Notes: generated by a model not told the origin, from the sequence alone. DNA of 14,281 nucleotides from Liberiplasma sp046541015 (GCA_046541015.1 JBKHEA010000024.1:1-14281); one strand, 5' to 3'; shown: positions 5,464 through 12,972, counted from the stretch's first letter. Program-made: numbers and translations.

Positions 5464-7128
5464 GTGAGACAAAGACGAATGCGCTTATTTTACCATTTAA
5501 GTTTACTCATGATTTTCATGAGCTTTTTAGTGTTACTTATGCTCATCGTCACATTGTTTTATTTAACCTTAAATAGTGGGTTTAATTGTAGCGAAACCCC
5601 AGTAGAAGGCTTATGTGTTTTAAATGAAGATTACCAAGGATTTAGCACATTATTAATCATTGAAGTTGGATTTATTGCGGTCTTCTTAATTTTGGCTAGT
5701 TATTTTCAACAATATTTTCTTGTTGATACTAAAAAACAAAAAGTCAAAGTTAAAAAAGAGAAAAAACGCTATACTTCAATTAAAGCCCCAAAACCACTTG
5801 AAGAATATGTTTCACCGGATTTAGTTAAAGAAGATTCACCATTAATAGCTGCAACCCCTATTGAAGCTAAAAGTGTTAGTGAATCATTAAAAGATGAACA
5901 AGTAGTTAAAGCCACCACCGAGCAAGTTAAAGAAGTTGCAAAAAAAGCACCACTTGAACCAAATGATGAAACACCTAAAATCTCTACTAAAGAAGACTCA
6001 CCCGCAACTGACTTTGATAAACAAGAAGACATGATTCAAGAAGAAACCAAACAAAAAAAGAAAAAATTAAAACCGTTAAAAATCAAAGTCAAAAAAGGCT
6101 TAACATTATATGAAGCCCCAAGTGAAGTAAACCAAGAAACGCTTAAAGAAGAAGTTAGTTTAAAAGAGGATGCTGTTTTACCTGAAGCTAACATGCATGA
6201 AGATCCAAAAATTGCTTTAGAAGAAAGTACTAAAGAAGAAACCCCTTTAGAAGATACATTAGAAACGCGAACTGAGACTATTCCTTTAACTGATGAAGAA
6301 CCTATTGAAGCAGTGCAGCATAAAAAAGACAATATAATAACCCCACAAGAAAAAAAAGAAACCATCCAAGAAGAAACTAAACCTTTAAAAAAAGAAGCCA
6401 AACCCATTACGACATTACCTACCAAACCAAAAAAACATACTTTACAAGAAAAAACCGCCAACCGACGTACAAAAAGCCATACTAAAGAAGATATTAGTAA
6501 AGTCTTAGAATCGTTAACTGGCCTAACCAATCACGATGCTCGATTATTTTTAGATACCTTGATTGATATTTTGCGTGATACATTAATTAAACATGATAAA
6601 ATTGCAATTCATCAGTTTGGAACCTTCACGTGTTCAAAATTAAAGGCTAGAAAAATGCAAGTGCCATCAAAAGATGAAGCGGTTACTGAAATTCCAGCGC
6701 ATTATGTTGTTCGTTTTAAAGGAAGTAAAGCTTTCTTTGATTATCTTAATGATCTACAAGCATTACCGATTACCCCACCTGAAGAGAAGTTATCAAATAA
6801 ACCTTCAACTAAATCAAAAAAAGCACCTAAAATTGCTATTACTAAAACCAAAGATGATCTCATAGAATCGATACTAAGCCAATGTGAAATTACGCCAAAA
6901 GAAGCTAATTTATTTATCGATACTTGGATTCAAGTGATGCATGAAACCTTAGAAAGTGAAGAAAAGGTTGCACTTCACCAGTTTGGAACCTTTGATATCA
7001 CCAAACATAAAGAGAAAAAAATGGTGATTCCTAATACTCAAGAAGAAAAAATTGTACCGGCACATAACGTCATAAAATTCAAACCATCTAAAGCGTTTAC
7101 AGATGGCTTAAACACTCAAAAAAAATAA
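5464..7128 (+). CDS. Membrane-anchored protein with two cytoplasmic HU/IHF-type DNA-binding domains
   Basis: 554 residues with a GTG start. A basic N-terminus (RQRRMR) leads into TM1 (about 10-34), a short loop with C42 and C51, TM2 (about 61-82) and a strongly basic stretch (89-102). Positive charges on both cytosolic sides predict N-in/C-in topology with the loop outside. Residues about 100-338 are a low-complexity Lys/Glu/Pro/Thr-rich linker. Two HU-like domains follow, about 339-429 and 462-550. Each has the HU helical part, the HQFGTF turn (383-388; 505-510), a beta-arm with a proline where HU has its DNA-intercalating proline (P401, P523), and the closing IPA/VPA...FK..KAF pattern of HU. 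HU and IHF are normally free ~90-residue dimers, so two tethered copies could form one dimer-like unit at the membrane. A role linking chromosome to membrane is inference; I recognise no named family with this architecture. It is transcribed alone. Confidence 0.82.
   Translation: MRQRRMRLFYHLSLLMIFMSFLVLLMLIVTLFYLTLNSGFNCSETPVEGLCVLNEDYQGFSTLLIIEVGFIAVFLILASYFQQYFLVDTKKQKVKVKKEKKRYTSIKAPKPLEEYVSPDLVKEDSPLIAATPIEAKSVSESLKDEQVVKATTEQVKEVAKKAPLEPNDETPKISTKEDSPATDFDKQEDMIQEETKQKKKKLKPLKIKVKKGLTLYEAPSEVNQETLKEEVSLKEDAVLPEANMHEDPKIALEESTKEETPLEDTLETRTETIPLTDEEPIEAVQHKKDNIITPQEKKETIQEETKPLKKEAKPITTLPTKPKKHTLQEKTANRRTKSHTKEDISKVLESLTGLTNHDARLFLDTLIDILRDTLIKHDKIAIHQFGTFTCSKLKARKMQVPSKDEAVTEIPAHYVVRFKGSKAFFDYLNDLQALPITPPEEKLSNKPSTKSKKAPKIAITKTKDDLIESILSQCEITPKEANLFIDTWIQVMHETLESEEKVALHQFGTFDITKHKEKKMVIPNTQEEKIVPAHNVIKFKPSKAFTDGLNTQKK
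6478..6750 (+). other. HU-like domain 1 (within 5464-7128)
   Basis: Residues 339-429. A helical part containing TNHDARLFLDTLIDIL is followed by IAIHQFGTF and the arm KARKMQVPSKDE, then EIPAHYVVRFKGSKAFFDYLN. This follows the HU order of a helix pair, the GFGTF turn, an arm with proline, and IPA..V..FK..K.L...VN. Confidence 0.8.
6847..7113 (+). other. HU-like domain 2 (within 5464-7128)
   Basis: Residues 462-550: TPKEANLFIDTWIQVM, then VALHQFGTFDI, the arm EKKMVIPNTQEEK, and IVPAHNVIKFKPSKAFTDGLN. The FKPSKAF segment is close to the HU consensus FKPGKAL. At the DNA level the two domains share only short identity (14 bp, CAGTTTGGAACCTT at 6613-6626 and 6979-6992), so the duplication is old. 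Confidence 0.8.
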
Positions 7129-7140
7129 ATCAAAAATAAA

Positions 7141-7171
7141 GAAAAAAATCGCTTGATTATGCGATTTTTTT
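7141..7171 (+). terminator. Rho-independent terminator of the HU-domain gene
   Basis: GAAAAAAATCGC (7141-7152) pairs with GCGATTTTTTTC (7161-7172) around TTGATTAT. The T tract is part of the 3' arm. Confidence 0.85.
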
Positions 7172-7181
7172 CTTCTATAAT
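7153..7181 (+). promoter_or_regulatory. Distal promoter of the gcv operon, overlapping the upstream terminator
   Basis: TTGATT (7153-7158), 17 bp, then a consensus TATAAT (7176-7181). The -35 lies in the loop of the preceding terminator. Transcription from about 7188 would give gcvT a leader of about 100 nt. Confidence 0.7.
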
Positions 7182-7182
7182 A

Positions 7183-7265
7183 GTAAGTTGTTAGGGCTTA
7201 CATTAAAATCTAAAGGTTTATTTATAAAAACCTTGGTAAATTAAACTTTTATGATACTATAAAAG
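7183..7265 (+). promoter_or_regulatory. gcvT leader with three short hairpins and a second possible promoter
   Basis: Three potential stems occur in order: GTAAGT/GCTTAC (7183-7188 with 7196-7201, one G-U), AAGGTTT/AAACCTT (7213-7219 with 7228-7234) and CTTTTAT/ATAAAAG (7246-7252 with 7259-7265). No glycine-riboswitch consensus is recognisable. A proximal promoter is also possible: TTGGTA (7233-7238), 16 bp, extended -10 TGA-TACTAT (7252-7260), or TATAAA (7258-7263). In that case the third palindrome would lie over the -10 and could be an operator. The gcvT Shine-Dalgarno AGGAG is at 7277-7281. Confidence 0.4.
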
Positions 7266-7289
7266 TGAATAAGAATAGGAGCGTGACCA

Positions 7290-8372
7290 ATGAAACAAAC
7301 GGTATTATATGATAAACATATAGCGCTTAATGCTAAGATGGTAGATTTTGCAGGATGGCAAATGCCAATCAGTTATAAAGGCATTAAGGAAGAACATTTA
7401 GCAGTAAGAGAAAACGTTGGTGTATTTGATGTTTCGCATATGGGAGAAATTTACATCATTGGTAAAGAAGCGACCGATTTAGTGGACAAACTATTTACTA
7501 ACAACGCAAGAAGTATGACGTCAGGTCAAATTCTATATGGCATGATGTGTTATCCCGATGGTGGAACGGTTGATGATTTACTGGTTTATAAATACAATGA
7601 AGAGCATTATTTACTAGTCGTTAATGCTTCTAATGTTGAAAAGGATTATGATTGGATTGTAAAGAATAATTCCTTTATTACAGAAGTCATCAATAAAAGT
7701 GAAGCGATGAGTGAAATTGCATTACAAGGACCAAAGGCAGAAGAAACCTTACAAAGTTTAACGCAATCAAACTTAAAAGATATTTTATTTTTTACTTTTG
7801 ATGAAGTAGATATTTTTGGGCACACCTGTTTGGTTAGCCGAACTGGGTATACCGGTGAAGATGGCTTTGAAATCTATGGCGATCATGATGCGATTGTTGA
7901 TATTTTTACTCACCTTGTTGATAGATTAAATGTTGAACCTTGTGGGCTAGGTGCAAGAGATACGTTGCGTTTTGAAGTTGCCTTGCCACTTTATGGGCAT
8001 GAACTAAGTCAAACGATTACGCCAGTAGAGGCAGGGTTAAACTTTGCGATTAGTTTTGAAAAAGAAAATTTTATTGGCAAAGAGGCTTTGCTTAAACAAA
8101 AACAAGAAAAACCAAGCCGTCGTATTGTAGGATTAGAAATGCTTGATAAAGGCATCTTAAGACATGGTTATGAAGTCTTTAAAGATGATCAAAAGGTAGG
8201 TTATATTACGACAGGCTATAAATCACCGAGTACCGATTTAACGGTTGCTATGGCGCTTATTGATAAACCACATGATAAAAAAGATAATATTTTAGAGGTT
8301 GAAATTCGTTCAAAGCGTGTTAAAGTAAAAGTAAGAAATAAAAAGTTTTATCAAAAAAATTATAATAAATAA
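7290..8372 (+). CDS. gcvT: Glycine cleavage system T protein (aminomethyltransferase)
   Basis: 360 residues, full family length. It transfers the methylene unit from the aminomethyl-lipoyl arm of GcvH to tetrahydrofolate, releasing ammonia and giving 5,10-methylene-THF in the cytoplasm. Visible motifs are FAGWQMPISY (20-29), FDVSHMGEI (46-54), YPDGGTVDDLL (88-98) with D96 at the catalytic aspartate position, RTGYTGEDGFEIY (184-196) and GARDTLRFE (221-229). The C-terminal barrel has GY.TTGY.SP (304-313). The Shine-Dalgarno AGGAG (7277-7281) lies 8 nt before the ATG. It is first gene of the gcv operon, with 17 nt to gcvH. All the family's recognisable folate-site residues are present, and I see no truncation. 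Confidence 0.97.
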   Translation: MKQTVLYDKHIALNAKMVDFAGWQMPISYKGIKEEHLAVRENVGVFDVSHMGEIYIIGKEATDLVDKLFTNNARSMTSGQILYGMMCYPDGGTVDDLLVYKYNEEHYLLVVNASNVEKDYDWIVKNNSFITEVINKSEAMSEIALQGPKAEETLQSLTQSNLKDILFFTFDEVDIFGHTCLVSRTGYTGEDGFEIYGDHDAIVDIFTHLVDRLNVEPCGLGARDTLRFEVALPLYGHELSQTITPVEAGLNFAISFEKENFIGKEALLKQKQEKPSRRIVGLEMLDKGILRHGYEVFKDDQKVGYITTGYKSPSTDLTVAMALIDKPHDKKDNILEVEIRSKRVKVKVRNKKFYQKNYNK

Positions 8373-8389
8373 ATTATAGGAGGATAATT

Positions 8390-8764
8390 ATGAATATTCC
8401 AAAAGATTTATACTACACTGAAAGTCACGAATGGGTACGTGTTGAAGATGGCTTTGCATACATCGGTATTACGGATTATGCCCAAGATTCATTAGGAGAA
8501 GTTGTCTTTGTTGAACTTCCAGAAGAAAACGAGCAAATTACACAATTTAGTGAGTTTGCAGCCGTAGAAAGTGTTAAAGCTGCATCTGATTTAAACGCAC
8601 CATTATCAGGCGTTATTGTTACTGTCAATGAAGAATTAGAAGATAATCCTGAACTCTTAAATGAAGACCCTTATGAAAACTGGATTATTAAAATTGAAAT
8701 TGAAGATGAAACTGAATTAAACAAGCTTTTAAGCGCAGAAGAATACGCAGAAATTTGCGAATAA
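8390..8764 (+). CDS. gcvH: Glycine cleavage system H protein (lipoyl carrier)
   Basis: 124 residues, the usual size. The lipoyl domain carries the intermediate between the P, T and L proteins. The attachment lysine is K63 in the motif VESVKAAS (59-66). Other family signs are the N-terminal YTESHEWVRVE (9-19), GITDYAQDSLG (26-36) and the C-terminal NP.L.NEDPYE.WI segment. It is strongly acidic, as usual. AGGAGG (8378-8383) lies 6 nt before the ATG, the strongest Shine-Dalgarno in the operon, in keeping with H protein being needed in excess. Lipoylation must come from a ligase or synthase encoded outside this window. Confidence 0.98.
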   Translation: MNIPKDLYYTESHEWVRVEDGFAYIGITDYAQDSLGEVVFVELPEENEQITQFSEFAAVESVKAASDLNAPLSGVIVTVNEELEDNPELLNEDPYENWIIKIEIEDETELNKLLSAEEYAEICE

Positions 8765-8768
8765 AATT

Positions 8769-8776
8769 AGGAGTGG
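8769..8776 (+). promoter_or_regulatory. Ribosome binding site fixing the gcvPA start at 8781
   Basis: AGGAGTGG lies 4 nt before the ATG at 8781 (7 nt from AGGAG). An in-frame TTG at 8778 directly precedes that ATG but is only 1 nt from this site and is the poorer start. Confidence 0.75.
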
Positions 8777-8780
8777 TTTG

Positions 8781-10112
8781 ATGTTTAAGTATTTACCGCA
8801 TACAGATAGTGACATCAAAGCCATGCTTGAAAAAATTGGCGTCAAGTCTATTGATGCCCTTTTTTCGGAAATTCCAAACGACTTACTCGTTAAAGAATTA
8901 GATATCCCTTCAAGCATGTCTGAATTAGAAATCTATGATCACTTTAAAACGTTAGCTTCAATGAATAAACCATTAATCCCGTTCATGGGAGCTGGAGCAT
9001 ATGATCACTATACCCCAAGTATCATTCGTCATTTGATTGAGCGTCAAGAGTTTTTAACCGCTTATACACCATATCAACCTGAAATTTCACAAGGAACGCT
9101 TCAATACATCTTTGAATTTCAAAGCATGATTACACAGCTTACAGGAATGGATGTATCAAACGCAAGCATGTATGATGGCGCAACAGCTACGGCTGAGGCG
9201 ATGTTTATGGCATGTGCTCACCGCAAGAAAAACAAAATATTAGTTAGTGCTACCCTTAATCCAAATATTATTGAAGTCATCAAAACTTATGCACTTTATA
9301 AAGGCATTGAAGTTACGATGATTCCTGAACATGCAGGAGAAACGAGTTTGGATGAATTAAAAGCACTTATGAATGATTCATTCGCTGGTGTCATTATACA
9401 AACACCTAACGTTTATGGCATCATTGAAAACTTAGAAGGCTTTAAAGAAACCATTGAAGAACATAAAGGGTTATTGATTATTAATCAAGACCCTTCAACC
9501 TTATCTCATTTAAAAACCCCGCGTGCATGGGGTGCAGATATTGCGGTTGGTGAGGCTCAAAGTTTAGGCTTACCTTTAAGTTTTGGTGGACCATACATTG
9601 GCTATATGGCAACATTAACTAAATATATGCGTAAAATGCCAGGTCGTATTTGTGGGGTCACTAAAGATAGTGAAGGCAAACGTGCTTTTGTATTAACCTT
9701 ACAAGCCCGCGAACAACACATTCGTCGAGAAAAAGCAAATTCAAACATTTGTTCAAATCAAAGTTTACTAGCGCTTTATGTCACGATTTATTTAAGCACG
9801 CTAGGTAAACAAGGTCTTTGTGATGTTCAGCAACGCTCTTATAATAATGCTCACTATTTACATACCATGCTTCTTAAACTGCCAACCTTTAGTGAAGTGT
9901 ATGATAAACCATTCTTTAAAGAATTCACCTTAAGAACAACGTTAGATGTTGATCAGATGAATAAAGTTTTAGCCGACCATGGTTATTTAGGACCACTACC
10001 TTTTAAAATGTTTGATGAAACAAAGGCTGATCTTGTGACGTTTGCTTTAACAGAAAAACGTACAAAAGCTGAAATTGATGATTTAATCCGCATTATAGGA
10101 GGGTTGAGCTAA
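8781..10112 (+). CDS. gcvPA: Glycine dehydrogenase (decarboxylating) subunit 1, P protein alpha part
   Basis: 443 residues, normal for subunit 1 of the two-subunit P protein; other bacteria have one ~950-residue chain. With GcvPB it decarboxylates glycine on PLP and passes the aminomethyl group to lipoyl-GcvH. This half corresponds to the N-terminal part of fused GcvP and does not carry the PLP lysine. Recognisable family blocks are PFMGAGAYDHYTP (67-79), FLTAYTPYQPEISQGTLQ (91-108) and SMYDGATATAEA (129-140), then LPLSFGGPYIGYMA and RMPGRICGVTKD further on. The gap from gcvH is 16 nt, and its stop codon shares one base with the gcvPB start (TAATG), so the two subunits are translationally coupled. 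Confidence 0.96.
   Translation: MFKYLPHTDSDIKAMLEKIGVKSIDALFSEIPNDLLVKELDIPSSMSELEIYDHFKTLASMNKPLIPFMGAGAYDHYTPSIIRHLIERQEFLTAYTPYQPEISQGTLQYIFEFQSMITQLTGMDVSNASMYDGATATAEAMFMACAHRKKNKILVSATLNPNIIEVIKTYALYKGIEVTMIPEHAGETSLDELKALMNDSFAGVIIQTPNVYGIIENLEGFKETIEEHKGLLIINQDPSTLSHLKTPRAWGADIAVGEAQSLGLPLSFGGPYIGYMATLTKYMRKMPGRICGVTKDSEGKRAFVLTLQAREQHIRREKANSNICSNQSLLALYVTIYLSTLGKQGLCDVQQRSYNNAHYLHTMLLKLPTFSEVYDKPFFKEFTLRTTLDVDQMNKVLADHGYLGPLPFKMFDETKADLVTFALTEKRTKAEIDDLIRIIGGLS
10096..10103 (+). promoter_or_regulatory. gcvPB ribosome binding site inside gcvPA
   Basis: TAGGAGGG lies in the last codons of gcvPA, 8 nt before the gcvPB ATG, next to the 1-nt stop/start overlap. Confidence 0.8.
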
Positions 10113-11569
10113 TGTATTATGATAAACTTATTTTTGACTTATCTGTAAAAGACCGTAAAGGCTACACTTTACCTAAAGAAGAAGTCAAAACCTATGATAT
10201 GCCATCGCATTTAGTTAGAGAAGACTGTCCAAATTTACCTGAAGTGAGTGAACTTGACGTTGTAAGACATTATACCAATGTTAGTTTCAAAAACTTTGGG
10301 ATTGAAAAAGGCTTTTATCCTTTAGGATCATGTACAATGAAATATAATCCTAAACTTAATCAAGATATCGCTAACTTACCAGCTTTTTCAAGTTTACATC
10401 CATATCAACCTATTGAAACCGTTCAAGGTGTATTAAAAATCTATTATGACCTACAAAAAATGTTATCAGAAATTAGTGGGTTAGATACGTTTACCTTAAA
10501 TCCTTACGCTGGTGCACACGGTGAACTTGTTGGGCTTATGATTATGAAAGCCTATCATCGCTCACGTGGTGATAATAAACGAACTAAAATTATTGTGCCA
10601 GATTCAGCACATGGAACCAATCCAGCTACGGCAACCGTTGCTGGACTTGAAGCAATTGAAGTTAAATCAAATAAAGATGGCTCTGTTTCAGTGAGTGATC
10701 TAAAAAATGTTTTAAGTGATGAAGTTGCAGGGATTATGCTTACAAACCCTAACACATTAGGCATGTTTGAAAAAGATATTTTAGAAATTGCTCGTCTTGT
10801 TCATGAAGCAGGCGGACTACTTTACTATGATGGGGCTAACTTAAACCCATTATTAGGTGTCGTAAGACCAGGTGATATGGGCTTTGATATCATGCATATC
10901 AATCTTCATAAAACCTTTTCAACCCCACATGGTGGGGGCGGACCTGGGTCAGGGCCAGTTGGTGTGACGCGTGATTTAAAACCATTTTTACCAAAACCGG
11001 TCGTAAGAAAAGCTGGTGATTATTATTTACTTGATGACCACACCGATTTAACAATCGGACAAATTTCACACTTTTACGGTAATGTTGGTGTTTATATAAA
11101 AGCATATACTTATATCTTAGGGTTAGGAAAAGAAAACTTACCAAATGTTGCCCGCTATTCAACCTTAAACGCAAACTATATTAAAGAATCATTAAAAGAT
11201 TACTATAACCTTCCTATTAAAGGACACTGCAAACATGAGTTTGTCTTTGATGGATTAAAAGACGATTCAAATCATGTTTCAACCTTAGATGTGGCTAAAC
11301 GTTTACTAGATTATGACGTCCATCCACCAACGGTTTATTTCCCACTCATCTATAAACAATCGATTATGATTGAACCTGTTGAAACAGAATCTAAACAAAC
11401 CATTGATAATTTTATCGAGGTTATGAAAAAAGTTGCGACTGAAGCAAAAGAAGATCCAGATCTCGTTAAAAATGCACCGTATACAACCGTGGTTAAACGT
11501 TTAGATGAAGCCTTAGCGGCACGTAATCCGATTGTTAAATATAAGGATTTGTTAACGAATGAAGAATGA
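10112..11569 (+). CDS. gcvPB: Glycine dehydrogenase (decarboxylating) subunit 2, P protein beta part with PLP site
   Basis: 485 residues, normal for subunit 2. It carries the PLP cofactor: K267 in HINLHKTFSTPHGGGGPG (262-279) is the Schiff-base lysine, D240 in YYDGANLN (238-245) is the expected partner of the pyridine nitrogen, and the glycine-rich run follows K267 as in all GcvP. Other blocks are YPLGSCTMKYNP (69-80), SLHPYQP (94-100) and DSAHGTNPATA (164-174). The gene ends with TGA, direct evidence that TGA is read as stop in this organism. The stop lies 11 nt inside lpd, continuing the coupled arrangement of the operon. Confidence 0.97.
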   Translation: MYYDKLIFDLSVKDRKGYTLPKEEVKTYDMPSHLVREDCPNLPEVSELDVVRHYTNVSFKNFGIEKGFYPLGSCTMKYNPKLNQDIANLPAFSSLHPYQPIETVQGVLKIYYDLQKMLSEISGLDTFTLNPYAGAHGELVGLMIMKAYHRSRGDNKRTKIIVPDSAHGTNPATATVAGLEAIEVKSNKDGSVSVSDLKNVLSDEVAGIMLTNPNTLGMFEKDILEIARLVHEAGGLLYYDGANLNPLLGVVRPGDMGFDIMHINLHKTFSTPHGGGGPGSGPVGVTRDLKPFLPKPVVRKAGDYYLLDDHTDLTIGQISHFYGNVGVYIKAYTYILGLGKENLPNVARYSTLNANYIKESLKDYYNLPIKGHCKHEFVFDGLKDDSNHVSTLDVAKRLLDYDVHPPTVYFPLIYKQSIMIEPVETESKQTIDNFIEVMKKVATEAKEDPDLVKNAPYTTVVKRLDEALAARNPIVKYKDLLTNEE

Positions 11570-12887
11570 TATCATCATCATTGGCGCAGGACCTGGAGGC
11601 TTTGATACTGCTATATATGCAGCCAAGCACGGTTTAAAAACATTGCTTATTGAAAAAGAAGAAGTTGGTGGGACGTGTTTAAACTGGGGTTGTGTACCAA
11701 CAAAAGCGTTATATCAAAACGCTAAGATGGTTGAAACTATGAAAAAAAGTGCGACATTTGGTATCAATCAAAAAGGTTTTGACTTGGATTTTGATCAGAT
11801 TAAAGCACGTAAAGAAACCATTGTTTCTAACCAAGTTGAAGGCATTTATCAAACGTTAAAAGCATCTCAAGTCGATTTAATTAAAGGGGAAGCACAATTA
11901 GTTGATGAACACACCGTTAAAGTCAATGATGAACTTTTTAAAGCTAAACACATTATTTTAGCAACAGGGTCAAAAAGTAAGAAGCTACGTTTTAATGGTG
12001 ATGACTTACCAATTATACATACCTCTAAATCCATTTTAACCTTAAAGACATTTCCTAAAAAACTTTTAGTTGTTGGGGCTGGGGTTATTGGGTCTGAAAT
12101 GGCGATGATATTTAAAAGCCTTGGTAGTGAAGTGACTCTTATTGATTTTCAAGATGAAATCTTAATGACTGAAGATAAGGATATTAGAAAGCGTGCACGT
12201 AATTTATTTAAACGCGCAGGACTTAAGATTCATACAAACGCAAGTTTAGTCGAAGTGAAAAATGTTGATGATACCTATTTTGCAACCTTTTCAACAAAAA
12301 AAGGTCAAGAAACTATTGAAGTTGACCATGTCTTAATTTCTGTAGGTAGAACCTTTAATGCTAGCGGTATTGATTTAAGTCAATTTGACCATTCAAAAGA
12401 CGGGATCATTGTCAACGCCTCTAAACAAACCTCAATAGACAATATTTATGCCATTGGCGATTTAAACGGAGAACTTATGCTTGCTCATAAAGCAACGTAT
12501 GATGGCATTCGAGCCGTTAATCACATAATAGATAAAAAGGATGCCATTCGTTTTGATTTAGTCCCAAGTGTCATATTTACCCACCCCTTAATCGCAAGTG
12601 TTGGGGTAAAAGAAGATGGTATGGCAAGATATAAAACAGTAAAAGCGTATTATAAAGCCAATGCTAAAGCTCAAGCAATGGATGAAACTGATGGCTTTAT
12701 TAAACTTATTGTTGATGAAGATGACGTAATTAAAGGCGCTCACATTATTGGTGAAGGTGCTGATTATATGATTCATGAACTCAGCCTATTACTGCATCAA
12801 TCCATCAAAGTTTCTGAAGCGTTTGATATGATTCATGCGCATCCTACTGTCTCAGAAATTATTCATGATGCGTTAAAAGAAATTTAA
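11559..12887 (+). CDS. lpd: Dihydrolipoyl dehydrogenase (E3 / glycine cleavage L protein)
   Basis: 442 residues, slightly short for the family (about 460-470) but with all key parts. Visible are the FAD fold GAGPGGFDTA (9-18), the redox disulfide C40/C45 in GGTCLNWGCVPTKA, the NAD fold VVGAGVIGSEMA, the second FAD motif IYAIGDLNG, and the C-terminal HAHPTVSE (426-433) with catalytic H428 and E433 supplied across the dimer. It reoxidises dihydrolipoyl-GcvH with NAD+. There is no fused lipoyl domain. Its place as last gene of the gcv operon indicates an E3 dedicated to, or at least co-regulated with, glycine cleavage. It overlaps gcvPB by 11 nt; the nearest Shine-Dalgarno, AAGGA (11543-11547), is 11 nt upstream, so reinitiation after gcvPB probably helps. 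Confidence 0.95.
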   Translation: MKNDIIIIGAGPGGFDTAIYAAKHGLKTLLIEKEEVGGTCLNWGCVPTKALYQNAKMVETMKKSATFGINQKGFDLDFDQIKARKETIVSNQVEGIYQTLKASQVDLIKGEAQLVDEHTVKVNDELFKAKHIILATGSKSKKLRFNGDDLPIIHTSKSILTLKTFPKKLLVVGAGVIGSEMAMIFKSLGSEVTLIDFQDEILMTEDKDIRKRARNLFKRAGLKIHTNASLVEVKNVDDTYFATFSTKKGQETIEVDHVLISVGRTFNASGIDLSQFDHSKDGIIVNASKQTSIDNIYAIGDLNGELMLAHKATYDGIRAVNHIIDKKDAIRFDLVPSVIFTHPLIASVGVKEDGMARYKTVKAYYKANAKAQAMDETDGFIKLIVDEDDVIKGAHIIGEGADYMIHELSLLLHQSIKVSEAFDMIHAHPTVSEIIHDALKEI

Positions 12888-12910
12888 AACAGTCCTCGGA
12901 CTGTTTTTTT
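12886..12910 (+). terminator. Rho-independent terminator of the gcv operon
   Basis: AAAACAGTC (12886-12894) pairs with GACTGTTTT (12899-12907) around CTCG, in a tract of seven T. It starts in the lpd stop codon. Confidence 0.9.
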
Positions 12911-12923
12911 CGTGTGTAATAAA

Positions 12924-12967
12924 TTGCGTAAATCAATAAGCTAAAGTATAATAAGATAAAGGTGGTG
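12924..12967 (+). promoter_or_regulatory. Promoter and ribosome binding site of the pilin-like gene
   Basis: TTGCGT (12924-12929), 17 bp, then TATAAT (12947-12952). Transcription is predicted from about 12959, with AAAGGTGGTG (12958-12967) as Shine-Dalgarno 5 nt before the ATG. The leader would be only about 14 nt. Confidence 0.75.
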
Positions 12968-12972
12968 ATTAG

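Noticed and set aside
5769..6032. Open frame of 87 codons on the minus strand
   Set aside because: It has the same origin: the complement of the low-complexity linker, with Ser-rich composition and no start signals.
6036..6530. Open frame of 164 codons on the minus strand
   Set aside because: It lies wholly opposite the Lys/Glu-rich linker of the HU-domain protein. The repetitive GAA/AAA codons there leave few stops on the other strand; the product is a Ser/Val/Phe-rich string with no Shine-Dalgarno or domain.
6613..6992. 14-bp direct repeat CAGTTTGGAACCTT (6613-6626, 6979-6992) as a mobile-element mark
   Set aside because: Both copies encode the conserved HU FGTF turn at the same place in each domain, so this is domain homology.
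7182..7289. Glycine riboswitch before gcvT
   Set aside because: Expected from the gene context, but the conserved glycine aptamer core was not found by eye, and about 100 nt is too short for a tandem aptamer.
10899..11174. Open frame of 91 codons on the minus strand inside gcvPB
   Set aside because: It is opposite the conserved PLP-lysine region of gcvPB, and composition and lack of a ribosome binding site mark it as a shadow.
11559..11569. Alternative genetic code (TGA as Trp), as in many Mollicutes
   Set aside because: Tryptophans in all genes are TGG, and gcvPB ends correctly at TGA.
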